Origin: Actinomycetes bacterium
GTDB taxonomy: Bacteria; Actinomycetota; Coriobacteriia; Coriobacteriales; Eggerthellaceae
Assembly: GCA_023460315.1 (NCBI GenBank)
Contig: JAEWQO010000088.1
Location: 1 to 20,464, forward strand
Reading direction: 5' to 3'
DNA length: 20,464 nt
In this document: positions 1-6,579 of the stretch, piece by piece
Layout: every line of letters begins with the position of its first letter
Position numbering within the stretch: position 1 is the stretch's first letter
Notes under the pieces: model-generated
Seen by the model: only the letters and a program-made list of their open reading frames with translations
Databases searched by the model: none
Told to the model about the DNA's origin: nothing
Translations under genes and position numbers: made by a program

Positions 1-283
1 CAGTCACCTCGAAGAATTTCTCGTCGGTGCTGAGCGCCTTACCCGTGACGGCGAGGAATTTCGGGTCGGTCTTGACGACTTTCAGGTTGCTCTGCGCCAC
101 GTGCTCGTTGAACAGGATTTTGAACGGACCCGTTGATTCGTCTTCGGGGAAGACCGGCTGCGCCTTGCTTGACGAGTACGGGCGGCCCACGGCAATCGCC
201 GGCATGGCTCCCTCGTTTTCGGCATCGTATTTCAGGAAGCAGTAGACCTTGTATTTCGACCACTCGGAGAGGATGTCGGCCAT
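1..283 (-). CDS. Unrecognised protein, N-terminal part (runs off the left edge)
   Basis: An open frame on the minus strand starts at the ATG at 283-281 and is still open at base 1, giving 94 residues of N-terminus. It begins MADILSEWSKYKVYCFL and continues with a soluble-looking mixed sequence, with no signal peptide and no membrane segment. I do not recognise the family. The reading frame is chosen because its composition looks protein-like and it starts with an ATG; an overlapping minus frame from 380 gives an Arg/Pro-rich shadow. The gene points away from the tra operon and could be element cargo or flanking chromosome. It contains TGG for its single Trp and no in-frame TGA. Confidence 0.55.
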   Translation of the reverse strand, partial: MADILSEWSKYKVYCFLKYDAENEGAMPAIAVGRPYSSSKAQPVFPEDESTGPFKILFNEHVAQSNLKVVKTDPKFLAVTGKALSTDEKFFEVT

Positions 284-452
284 TTGCACAGTCCCGTACT
301 GCTATTGACTCTCTCCAGGTTATATAGCATATTAACGGTATTACATAATGTTTATGAGAGAAACTAACACTTTTAGACATTTTCGCTTTTAATATCCATC
401 CAGAAGCGACTCCGGAGCTTCATGGAGGGTATGGTTTGGCAGCACGATTGCC

Positions 453-484
453 GTTAAACCGTACGGTTTTGGTTTAACCAAAAC
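453..484. promoter_or_regulatory. Nested palindromes, possible operator
   Basis: Three overlapping inverted repeats lie within 32 bp: a perfect 14-bp palindrome AAACCGTACGGTTT (456-469), a perfect 9-bp inverted repeat GTTTTGGTT/AACCAAAAC around T475 (466-484), and GTTAAACC (453-460) with GGTTTAAC (471-478). Alternative pairing between the arms is possible. The density of symmetry suggests a site for dimeric DNA-binding proteins or a recombination or nicking region; its function is inferred only. Confidence 0.5.
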
Positions 485-712
485 ACAACTTGCTGTCCGC
501 AGGAGCGGACCACGTTTATCCAATAATTATTGTGTATCAGCCCATTGTAAGGCTATTCCCCTGTGGCTTGCGGGGTATTTCCATCAGGTATTTGCCGGCT
601 GTTCTCCCCATAAAAGGATGGATATCTCTCCATAACCATGTGACTTACGCCCATAATTCGGGGATGAGGAGGCGTATCTATCTATGGAAAATCAGCTCTT
701 TCCATACCTTAT

Positions 713-1092
713 TCTCCATTAATGAATTGCTACTTCTACACTTCTGCAAATGGAGAAATGGACATGTAGCCGTGTACGACTTATGTTTTTTCTTCATTGT
801 CTCCATTAATGAATTGCTATTTCTACACTTCTACAAATGGAGAACGGGCATAGAACCGTGTGTGACTTATGTTTTTTTTCATTGTCTCCATTAATGGATT
901 GCTACTTCTACACTTCTACAAATGGAGAACGGGCATAGAACCGTGTACAACTTATGGTTTCTTTTCATTGTCTCCATTGATGGATTGCTACTTCTACACT
1001 TCCACAAATGGAGAACGGGCATAGAACCGTGTACAACTTATGGTTTATTTTTATTGTCTCCATTGATGGATTGCTACTTTTACACTTCTACA
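713..1092. repeat. Tandem array of ~86-bp hairpin units
   Basis: Four full units start at 713, 800, 885 and 971, and a truncated fifth starts at 1057; periods are 87, 85, 86 and 86 bp. Each full unit carries an 8-bp inverted repeat, TCTCCATT then AATGGAGA (for example 713-720 with 749-756, and 800-807 with 836-843; 28-nt loop), followed by a conserved tail containing gggcatagaaccgtgt and a T-rich stretch. The fifth unit ends before its right arm. A decayed unit is recognisable at about 625-712. Units 3 to 5 are the most alike, suggesting recent expansion at the right side. There are no variable spacers, so it is not a CRISPR array. Confidence 0.85.
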
Positions 1093-1279
1093 GACTGATA
1101 ATTTAAGAATCCGACCAAGGCGGATACACGCTCTCATACCTGCCCATGAAGATTAAAAGGACCGGTGGACAAGGAAACGGAATCCCGCCCGCTTTTCCAC
1201 ACCGCTACGGGCAGCGTGCCTCTGATGTCGCCTCCGCATAGGAAGAAACGCCCGAACGCAGCGGCATGTCCGTCCACCC

Positions 1280-1296
1280 GTCATGTGCATCATGAC
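1280..1296. promoter_or_regulatory. Small inverted repeat upstream of the tra operon
   Basis: GTCATG (1280-1285) and CATGAC (1291-1296) form a perfect 6-bp inverted repeat with a 5-bp spacer, about 120 bp upstream of the first tra-operon gene. It could be an operator; this is an inference from position and symmetry. Confidence 0.3.
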
Positions 1297-1414
1297 AATA
1301 ACCGACTTTGGATGACTATAAGTGACAGGTGGCTCCGTCCGGTTCTCTTCTTCCTTTATTTTGTATTCCGATACAATACCGGTTGTGTAATTTAATAATT
1401 TAAGATTTTAAGAT

Positions 1415-1831
1415 ATGGATTCAAAAAAAGAAAAGAACTGGCTTTCCGATATCGTTCTCGAGAGGGTCGGACTTACGGGGAACCTTCTGTCAGATCCCGT
1501 TTTCCCATCCCCGGAACCGGTGACGAGGGTGCCGGGGCATGAAAGGCCGGTGGGGGCAGGGAAAGTGACAGACCCGGAAGAATACAAAAGGAGGTTTCTG
1601 GTTCCCGCTCCCAAGGCCGCGGAGTGGAAGACCGCATACATTGACGGGAGACTGCACCGCCGGATTGCCATGCTGGTCAGGGCAGCCGGTTGCGGCAGCA
1701 TCTCCGGTTTTATCATCCGGCTGCTGGAACTCCATATGGAGGAACACAGGGAGGACATCGCCGCCCTGCTCGGTGAGGTCTATCGTCCTTGGGATGAAGA
1801 CGGGCAGCGGGGAGGAACGGCCCGCCGATAA
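1415..1831 (+). CDS. DUF3408-type conjugative transposon protein (TraB/TraC-like)
   Basis: A 138-residue basic protein starting MDSKKEKNWLSDIVLERVGL. The N-terminal half is Pro/Gly-rich and looks disordered. The C-terminal half (about residues 68-130) holds a two-helix segment containing DGRLHRRIAMLVRAAG and LLELHMEEHREDIAALL. This pattern is typical of DUF3408 proteins found next to the ParA-like TraA of Bacteroides conjugative transposons; their C-terminal domain is thought to be ribbon-helix-helix-like and DNA-binding. The gene opens the plus-strand operon, 29 bp before a paralogue at 1861, and ends in TAA. Function in transfer is inferred from context. Confidence 0.75.
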   Translation: MDSKKEKNWLSDIVLERVGLTGNLLSDPVFPSPEPVTRVPGHERPVGAGKVTDPEEYKRRFLVPAPKAAEWKTAYIDGRLHRRIAMLVRAAGCGSISGFIIRLLELHMEEHREDIAALLGEVYRPWDEDGQRGGTARR

Positions 1832-1860
1832 AATGTTGTCATTGTCCAAGAAGATATATC

Positions 1861-2247
1861 ATGACAGGAAAGAACGTAAAAGACCGGATGGGTCCCGGCG
1901 GGATGGATGCGGACCGCATCCGTGAGATCATGGGGGAAGCTCCTGCCTGTCCCCGGCAGGGACGTGGAACGTCCGGTAACGACATTATGCGTCCCACAAG
2001 GAAAAGTGTTCCCATGCAGCCGTCCGTTTACGGAAAGGAATACCTGCATGGCATTGCGGGCATGCAGCGCCGGTCACTGCATATTCCCGCCGCCCTGCAC
2101 CGGAAACTGTCCATTCTGGCGGGAGCCTCGAGAAACGGGAAGGTCACTCTGGAGGGGTTCATCAACCACCTTGTCTCGCGGCATCTGGAAGAATACAGGG
2201 AAACGGTGGAGATGATTCTGGAGGAGTCCCTGCCCGGACGGTCATAA
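1861..2247 (+). CDS. DUF3408-type conjugative transposon protein, paralogue of the preceding gene
   Basis: A 128-residue protein with a Gly/Arg/Pro-rich N-terminus and a C-terminal helical domain (about residues 73-122) containing LHIPAALHRKLSILAG and VSRHLEEYRETVEMIL. These segments align with the corresponding part of the upstream gene (LHRKL against LHRRI, HLEEYRE against HMEEHRE), so the two are an ancient tandem duplication of the DUF3408 family. It lies directly upstream of the ParA ATPase, a linkage seen in CTnDOT-type tra regions where ParA and small DNA-binding partners occur together. It ends in TAA. Confidence 0.75.
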   Translation: MTGKNVKDRMGPGGMDADRIREIMGEAPACPRQGRGTSGNDIMRPTRKSVPMQPSVYGKEYLHGIAGMQRRSLHIPAALHRKLSILAGASRNGKVTLEGFINHLVSRHLEEYRETVEMILEESLPGRS

Positions 2248-2338
2248 AGGGCCGTCCCCATGAGAGGGGATCCTCCCGGTGGGAGCATTGCTTTTTGTTT
2301 CTGAAACAATAGTGTTTAACATTTAATGGAAAAGAAGT

Positions 2339-3127
2339 ATGATGAAAAAAGAAAAAGAGTTGTTGGTTGCCATCGCCAGCCAGAAGGGTGGCGTGGGAAA
2401 ATCCGTCTTTACGGTAATGCTGGCCAGTGTCCTGCATTACCGTAAAGGCCTGCGTGTGGCGGTTGTGGACTGTGACTCCCCACAACACAGCATCGTCCTG
2501 ATGCGTGAGAGGGACATGGAGGGTGTCATGAAAAATGACGACCTGAAGGTGAACCTGTACCGGCAGTACGAGAGAATCCGGAAACCTGCCTATCCGGTCA
2601 TCAAAAGCGACCCGGAAAAGGCGGTGGAAGACCTGCGGCGTTATATGGACGAAAAAGGGGAGACTTTCGATATCGTGCTCTTCGACCTTCCCGGAACGCT
2701 CCGCAGCGAGGGGGTGGTCCATACCGTCTCTGCGATGGACTATATCTTTGTCCCGCTCAAGGCGGACAACATCGTCATGCAGAGTTCCCTGCAGTTTGCC
2801 AAGGTGCTGGAGGAGGAGCTGATCGCCAAGGGGAACTGCAACCTGAAAGGTATCCGGCTGTTCTGGAACATGGTGGACAGGCGGGGACGGAAGGACTTGT
2901 ATGATGCCTGGAACCGTGTCATCCACAGGATGGGGCTGCAGCTGCTGTCCTCACACATCCCGAACACCCTCCGCTACAACAGGGAGGCGGATCCTGTCTG
3001 CAAGGGTGTCTTCCGCTCCACGCTGTTCCCGCCCGATCCCCGTCAGGAGAAAGGCTCCGGCCTTCCTGAACTGGTGGAGGAGATATGCCCCGCCATCGGT
3101 CTGGGGGAATCCGACACCGACCGGTAG
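2339..3127 (+). CDS. traA: ParA/MinD-family ATPase (TraA-like)
   Basis: A 262-residue ParA-family P-loop ATPase. The deviant Walker A motif KGGVGKS lies at residues 16-22, the A' motif VVDCDSPQHS near 43-52, and the Walker B segment DIVLFDLPGT near 110-119; the family's characteristic signature lysine (K16) is present. Bacteroides conjugative transposons carry such a protein as TraA at the head of the tra operon; it may position element DNA or the transfer apparatus, but its role is not settled. It follows two DUF3408 genes and ends in TAG. It is an intact second copy relative to the ParA remnant at 4598-4915, which resembles the canonical CTnDOT TraA N-terminus more closely. Confidence 0.88.
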   Translation: MMKKEKELLVAIASQKGGVGKSVFTVMLASVLHYRKGLRVAVVDCDSPQHSIVLMRERDMEGVMKNDDLKVNLYRQYERIRKPAYPVIKSDPEKAVEDLRRYMDEKGETFDIVLFDLPGTLRSEGVVHTVSAMDYIFVPLKADNIVMQSSLQFAKVLEEELIAKGNCNLKGIRLFWNMVDRRGRKDLYDAWNRVIHRMGLQLLSSHIPNTLRYNREADPVCKGVFRSTLFPPDPRQEKGSGLPELVEEICPAIGLGESDTDR

Positions 3128-3273
3128 CGGACGATAGGATACAGACACCTTAAATAAGGACTTTTAGCCTAAGATAAAGTAAGCTAACAGCATGATAATA
3201 AGGCTCTTATAATTACGACTTCTCCTATAAAAGCATTACCTTAGCAGTATAATAATAAAGGAGGTAACAAATT
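3128..3273 (+). promoter_or_regulatory. AT-rich leader with a strong Shine-Dalgarno before the amidoligase gene
   Basis: This 146-bp spacer is markedly more AT-rich than its surroundings and ends with AAAGGAGGT (about 3258-3266), a near-perfect Shine-Dalgarno eight bases before the ATG at 3274. Strong SD sequences are unusual in Bacteroidota. A promoter for the amidoligase module is likely here, but I see no clear TAnnTTTG box. Confidence 0.5.
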
Positions 3274-4203
3274 ATGAACGAGCAAGTTAGAAGCATTTTA
3301 GCACAAGAGACAACAAAGACAAGCAAGATCCGGCAGCTGTTCCTTCTGGGAGTTCCCCGTGCGGAAATCGCAAGAATGGTGACTAACGGCAATTACGGTT
3401 TTGTAGTGAACGCCCTGCGCCGGATGAGTGAACGTGAGGATGGTTTGAATACCCATCAGGCGACAGCCGTATTGGATTACACTTTCAACCGCAAGTTCGG
3501 TATCGAGATCGAGGGCTACAACTGCTCCCGTGAACGGCTCGCCCGCGAGCTCAGGGAGGCCGGTATCGAGGTTACGGTAGAAGGCTACAACCATACCACC
3601 CGTCCGCATTGGAAGCTCGTGACGGACAGCAGTCTGAACGGCAACGACACCTTCGAGCTGGTCAGTCCGATCCTGGTCGGTGAAGCCGGCCTGCGGGAAC
3701 TGGAGAAGGTCTGCTGGGTGCTTGACCTGTGTGACGTGAAAGTGAACGAGAGCTGCGGGCTTCACGTGCATATCGATGCCGCCGGTTTCAACATGGCGAC
3801 CTGGCGTAATCTGGCCCTGAGTTACAAACATCTGGAACCGGTCATCGACAGGTTCATGCCGGCATCCCGCAGGGATAACTACTATTGCAAGGGATTGGGC
3901 CATGTATCTGATGAGACGATACGCTCGGCCAGGACGGTGAACGAACTGAAAAACAGAATCGGCAACCGTTACCACAAGGTGAATCTCGAAGCCTATTCAC
4001 GGCACAAGACGGTCGAGTTCCGCCAGCATTCGGGAACGACCAACTTCACAAAAATGCGTAACTGGGTGCTGTTTCTCCATAAATTGGTTACCTTTGCCAC
4101 AAGGGGACAGGTGCCCGCAGCCACCGCACTCCGTGACATCCCTTTCCTGGACGATGAACAGAAACTATATTATAAACTGAGGACTAAAAAATTATCGGCA
4201 TGA
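3274..4203 (+). CDS. Putative amidoligase (COOH-NH2 ligase, PF12224-type)
   Basis: A 309-residue protein. Residues 1-55 form a helical N-terminus (SKIRQLFLLGVPRAEIARM) common in mobile-element versions from Bacteroidota. The amidoligase domain follows, with FGIEIE at 75-80, ELVSPIL in the middle, SCGLHVH at 160-166 and RQHSGT at 250-255; these acidic, His and Arg residues match the conserved core of the glutamine-synthetase/ATP-grasp-like amidoligases. Such enzymes are predicted to join a carboxylate to an amine using ATP; the substrate here is unknown. The start is fixed by the strong SD. The stop is TGA at 4201-4203, overlapping the ATG of the next gene. Together with its neighbour it forms a self-contained module between two ParA genes and may be a later insertion. 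Confidence 0.82.
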   Translation: MNEQVRSILAQETTKTSKIRQLFLLGVPRAEIARMVTNGNYGFVVNALRRMSEREDGLNTHQATAVLDYTFNRKFGIEIEGYNCSRERLARELREAGIEVTVEGYNHTTRPHWKLVTDSSLNGNDTFELVSPILVGEAGLRELEKVCWVLDLCDVKVNESCGLHVHIDAAGFNMATWRNLALSYKHLEPVIDRFMPASRRDNYYCKGLGHVSDETIRSARTVNELKNRIGNRYHKVNLEAYSRHKTVEFRQHSGTTNFTKMRNWVLFLHKLVTFATRGQVPAATALRDIPFLDDEQKLYYKLRTKKLSA

Positions 4204-4433
4204 ACAAGCATATGTATATTTTGGCGGACGGCGGCAGGATTGCCGCCTCCGACCCTTCCGAGTTTGTACGCATCCTGCGTGAGGGCAGCTGGTTTGACAG
4301 CGGGTGCACCGACGGGGAGTACATGGTGAATTTCTCCGGGCGGTACAGGGAACTGCACGGGGTGACGGTGAGGACCGACACGCCGGAGCATTTCATGGAT
4401 GACCTGAAAAAGTACGGTTACATCAAGGGCTGA
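4200..4433 (+). CDS. Small protein paired with the amidoligase
   Basis: A 77-residue protein starting MNKHMYILADGGRIAA, whose ATG overlaps the amidoligase stop (ATGA), indicating translational coupling. It has no signal peptide or membrane segment, and alternating short strand-like segments (YMVNFSGRYRELHGVTVRTD). I do not recognise the family; the tight coupling suggests a partner or accessory of the amidoligase. It ends in TGA at 4431-4433 with an intrinsic terminator 25 bp later, so that TGA is a genuine stop. The amidoligase and this gene are the only two in the window ending in TGA. Confidence 0.65.
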   Translation: MNKHMYILADGGRIAASDPSEFVRILREGSWFDSGCTDGEYMVNFSGRYRELHGVTVRTDTPEHFMDDLKKYGYIKG

Positions 4434-4457
4434 GAAGCCCGCTCCTTTATTATTGCG

Positions 4458-4498
4458 ATCCCCGCCAGCAGAAGCCGGTGGGGATTTTTCTTTTTTTC
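4458..4498 (+). terminator. Intrinsic terminator after the amidoligase module
   Basis: A 9-bp stem (4458-4466 with 4477-4485, ATCCCCGCC/GGTGGGGAT with one G-T pair) is followed by an uninterrupted T-rich tract to 4497. It lies 25 bp after the TGA stop of the small gene and would insulate the module from the tra genes downstream. Confidence 0.85.
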
Positions 4499-4597
4499 AC
4501 TGTATCGGATGTCCCCCGTATCCTGTTTTCCAAAGGGGGGCTGGCTTCACGACTCCCTTCGGGAAAGCATTTTTTTCTTTTCACCGCCCCTTCCCCC

Positions 4598-4915
4598 ATG
4601 ACAAAAACTGACTATCCATGACAATACACGACAGGGTATTTGAGGTCATTCCGCTTGTTATTTCCTTTGTGGTATGAAACGGCAGGAAAGCTTGCCGGCA
4701 ACAACCATAAAAAAGAAATGCACATGGAAAAAGAACCTTTATTTATCGAATTGACCGGCCGGAAGTGTGAACCCGGCAAGACCTTCTTCACCGTGTTCAC
4801 GGGCGGTGTCCTACATAACCGCCGGGGATACAACGTTGCCATGATGGATTGTGACCCGCTCCAGTACAGTATCGGCCCGACGGAACACGCACATCTCATG
4901 ACAAACCTTATGTAG
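4598..4915 (+). pseudogene. traA: Decayed, truncated ParA/TraA relic
   Basis: From the in-frame ATG at 4724 the sequence reads MEKEPLFIELTGRKCEPGK and goes on to VLHNRRGYNVAMMDCDPLQYSI, aligning with the first ~55 residues of the ParA at 2339 and still better with the canonical CTnDOT TraA start. The Walker A is destroyed (normally STQKGGVGKTTF-like), although the GK pair survives, and the protein stops at TAG 4913-4915 after ~63 residues. It occupies the usual traA position just before the TraD-like gene, so it is probably the original traA, superseded by the intact copy upstream. If TGA is read as Trp (codon at 4619-4621), the frame extends back to an ATG at 4598. A short residual peptide function cannot be excluded. 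Confidence 0.6.
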
Positions 4916-4921
4916 ACCGGT

Positions 4922-5578
4922 ATGGAATACGCATTCATCCTTCTGTTCCTGTATGCCTCCTACCTGAGCATAGAGAAGTACGTCCACACGGGCAGCATCC
5001 TTAAATGGAGGGACGGACAGCGTCCTGCCTCCGCTCTTCCGGTGAAGGAAGAACCGGCGGAACCACGGGAGGAAACGTCTGAGGAAGCTGTCATCGGCAG
5101 AAGCCGGTACCGGTTATGGCAATCCCCGCCTATGGACGGGGAATACGCGATGAGCGAAAAGCGGACGGATACGGCCATGAAAGGGAGAAAGGCACCCGTG
5201 CCCGAATTCCCCGCCCCTTTCGGAAGACCGGAGGAGGGTGAGGTGCCGGAACGCTACGAGATCACCGGTTATGTGGAACGTCCCGATCCGCACCGCGCCA
5301 GAGGCGTGACCTTTGACGACATGGACCTGCTCTCCAGGTTCATGGCCACGGACCGCCTTTCGGAACCGGAACAGTCCCATGCCCGCCAGACACTGGAACG
5401 GCTGGAGGGGACCGACATGGAACGTATCCTGCAGGCCGGCATTCTGGGCAGTGACGAGACATTGAAACGGTACATGGAACTGTACGTGGACAGTGACAGG
5501 GAGCCGCCCCTGCTGGCGGGAAAGGACAGGGAAAGCATAATCAGGGATTTCGATATCATGGATTTCATACCCCGATAA
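4922..5578 (+). CDS. traD: Membrane-anchored TraD-like conjugal transfer protein
   Basis: A 218-residue protein with one N-terminal membrane segment (about residues 2-21, MEYAFILLFLYASYLSI) and a long charged cytoplasmic part. It carries IGRSRYRL near residue 58 and a C-terminal domain with GVTFDDMDLLSRFMA and LERLEGTDMERILQAG, resembling the GVSFDEL...LQGTDMFEQM pattern I associate with proteins annotated TraD (DUF4122 type) in Bacteroides conjugative transposons. Its position between the traA relic and traE agrees. The role is unknown beyond linkage to transfer. ATG at 4922 follows the relic stop by 6 bp. It ends in TAA. Confidence 0.6.
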   Translation: MEYAFILLFLYASYLSIEKYVHTGSILKWRDGQRPASALPVKEEPAEPREETSEEAVIGRSRYRLWQSPPMDGEYAMSEKRTDTAMKGRKAPVPEFPAPFGRPEEGEVPERYEITGYVERPDPHRARGVTFDDMDLLSRFMATDRLSEPEQSHARQTLERLEGTDMERILQAGILGSDETLKRYMELYVDSDREPPLLAGKDRESIIRDFDIMDFIPR

Positions 5579-5832
5579 CCAATAACATAATGTGTATATG
5601 GCGAAGTATCATGATTCAAGCTGATCCGCCTTGCGGACATTCCGTTCCGAAGAGAGAGCAACATGAGTGACGAATGAATTAACGAAGGAGATGACGATGT
5701 ACGGTTATTATGATTCCGGCTGATGCCGGCAGTAAACATGTGGTTGCAAGGACAGGCCGCGGGCATCCGGCCTGCAGCCTGTCAAAAAAGAAAGTCTGAC
5801 AAACATTTATTATAATAATTGGTATAAAAACA
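5579..5832. other. Intergenic stretch between the TraD-like gene and traE
   Basis: About 250 bp with no ORF of note under the standard code. If TGA is read as Trp, a 50-codon frame is open from ATG 5663 to TAA 5813-5815 with two TGA codons (5675-5677 and 5711-5713). It may be chance. The sequence gaaggagatgacg (about 5684-5696) looks like a Shine-Dalgarno but has no suitable standard-code gene after it. Confidence 0.35.
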
Positions 5833-6216
5833 ATGAGACATTCAAGAACCCATTCATTTTTACGATTCTCCCCTATGGGCAAAGTGACAGACGTATTGGC
5901 ATCCCTTATCGGGCGCATACCTGCCGGAACAGCCTTCCTGCTGGCATGACTGGCCACATGAGCAGCCCCCGCATCCGCTGCCGGTGACGGGTCTGCCGGG
6001 CTGGTACAGGCCACGCAGATGGTGAACAGCTATTTTGACCCCGCCGTAAAACTGATTTATGCGGCCGGCGCGCTCTGCGGCCTTATCGGGGCCATCCGCG
6101 TGTATTCCAAGTTCTCGTCGGGCGATCCGGACACGGGCAAGACCGCCGGCAGCTGGTTCGGGGCCTGCGTGTTCCTGATCGTGGCGGCTACGGTACTGAG
6201 GTCGTTCTTCCTGTAA
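5833..6216 (+). CDS. traE: TraE (DUF4134), two in-frame TGA codons
   Basis: TraE is a small inner-membrane or pilin-like component (VirB2-like by position) of the Bacteroides transfer machine. The conserved body is NSYFDPAVKLIYAAGAL followed by KFSSGDPDTGKTAGSWFGA and ending TVLRSFFL, with two hydrophobic segments. Under the standard code only the part from 6019 translates and the secretion signal is lost. Reading upstream in the same frame gives a 127-codon gene from ATG 5833 (or ATG 5875) whose hydrophobic segment contains TGA at 5947-5949 (codon 39) and 5959-5961 (codon 43), then AAPASAAGDGSAG, a good signal-peptide cleavage region. The frame is uninterrupted apart from the two TGAs, so they are more likely sense (Trp) codons than decay. 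It ends in TAA. Confidence 0.8.
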
Positions 6217-6228
6217 CCCCCATGCCAT

Positions 6229-6579
6229 ATGGAATACAAGCTGAACAAGGGCGTCGGGCAGGACGTGGAGTTCTGCGGCCTGAAGGCGCAGTACCTCTAT
6301 CTCTTTGCCGGCGGTCTGCTCGCCGTCTTCCTCGTGTTCGTCATCCTCTACATGGCGGGCGTGAACCGTCTGTTCTGCATCGCCCTCTGTGTCATATCGG
6401 CCTCGGGAATCACCCTGGGCGTGTTCCGCCTGAACAGGAAATACGGTCCCCACGGGCTGATGAAGCTGGCGGCGGCAGGTTACCGTCCCTATTACATCAT
6501 CAACAGAAAACGTATCACCTCACTTTTTAAACGAAGAAAATATGCGAAACATACTCAAAGCGTCCACCCTGGAAAGTAA
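6229..6579 (+). CDS. traF: TraF (DUF4133), VirB3-like membrane protein
   Basis: A 116-residue protein starting MEYKLNKGVGQDVEFCGLK, with two adjacent membrane segments (about residues 24-43 and 47-66) and a basic C-terminus containing RLNRKYGPHGLMK and YYIINRKR. This matches the TraF/DUF4133 family, a VirB3-like inner-membrane partner of the TraG ATPase. It starts 12 bp after traE and its 3' end overlaps the traG start by 38 bp, suggesting translational coupling. It ends in TAA. Confidence 0.9.
   Translation: MEYKLNKGVGQDVEFCGLKAQYLYLFAGGLLAVFLVFVILYMAGVNRLFCIALCVISASGITLGVFRLNRKYGPHGLMKLAAAGYRPYYIINRKRITSLFKRRKYAKHTQSVHPGK

Larger units (their letters stand above)
284..1414. other. Long non-coding region upstream of the tra operon
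   Basis: No convincing gene is visible in these 1.1 kb. The region holds nested palindromes (453-484), a degenerate then well-preserved tandem array of ~86-bp hairpin units (about 625-1092) and a small inverted repeat (1280-1296). It lies between divergently oriented genes, so it probably carries promoter and control sequences for the tra operon. I could not find a clean TAnnTTTG -7 box for the gene at 1415; the nearest is an imperfect TATTTTG around 1360. Confidence 0.6.

Noticed and set aside
490..894. 134-residue plus-strand frame
   Set aside because: Its second half is translated from the hairpin repeats and gives a repetitive hydrophobic peptide; no family resemblance or ribosome binding site.
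713..1092. CRISPR array
   Set aside because: The whole ~86-bp unit is repeated; there are no constant short repeats alternating with unique spacers, and no cas genes.
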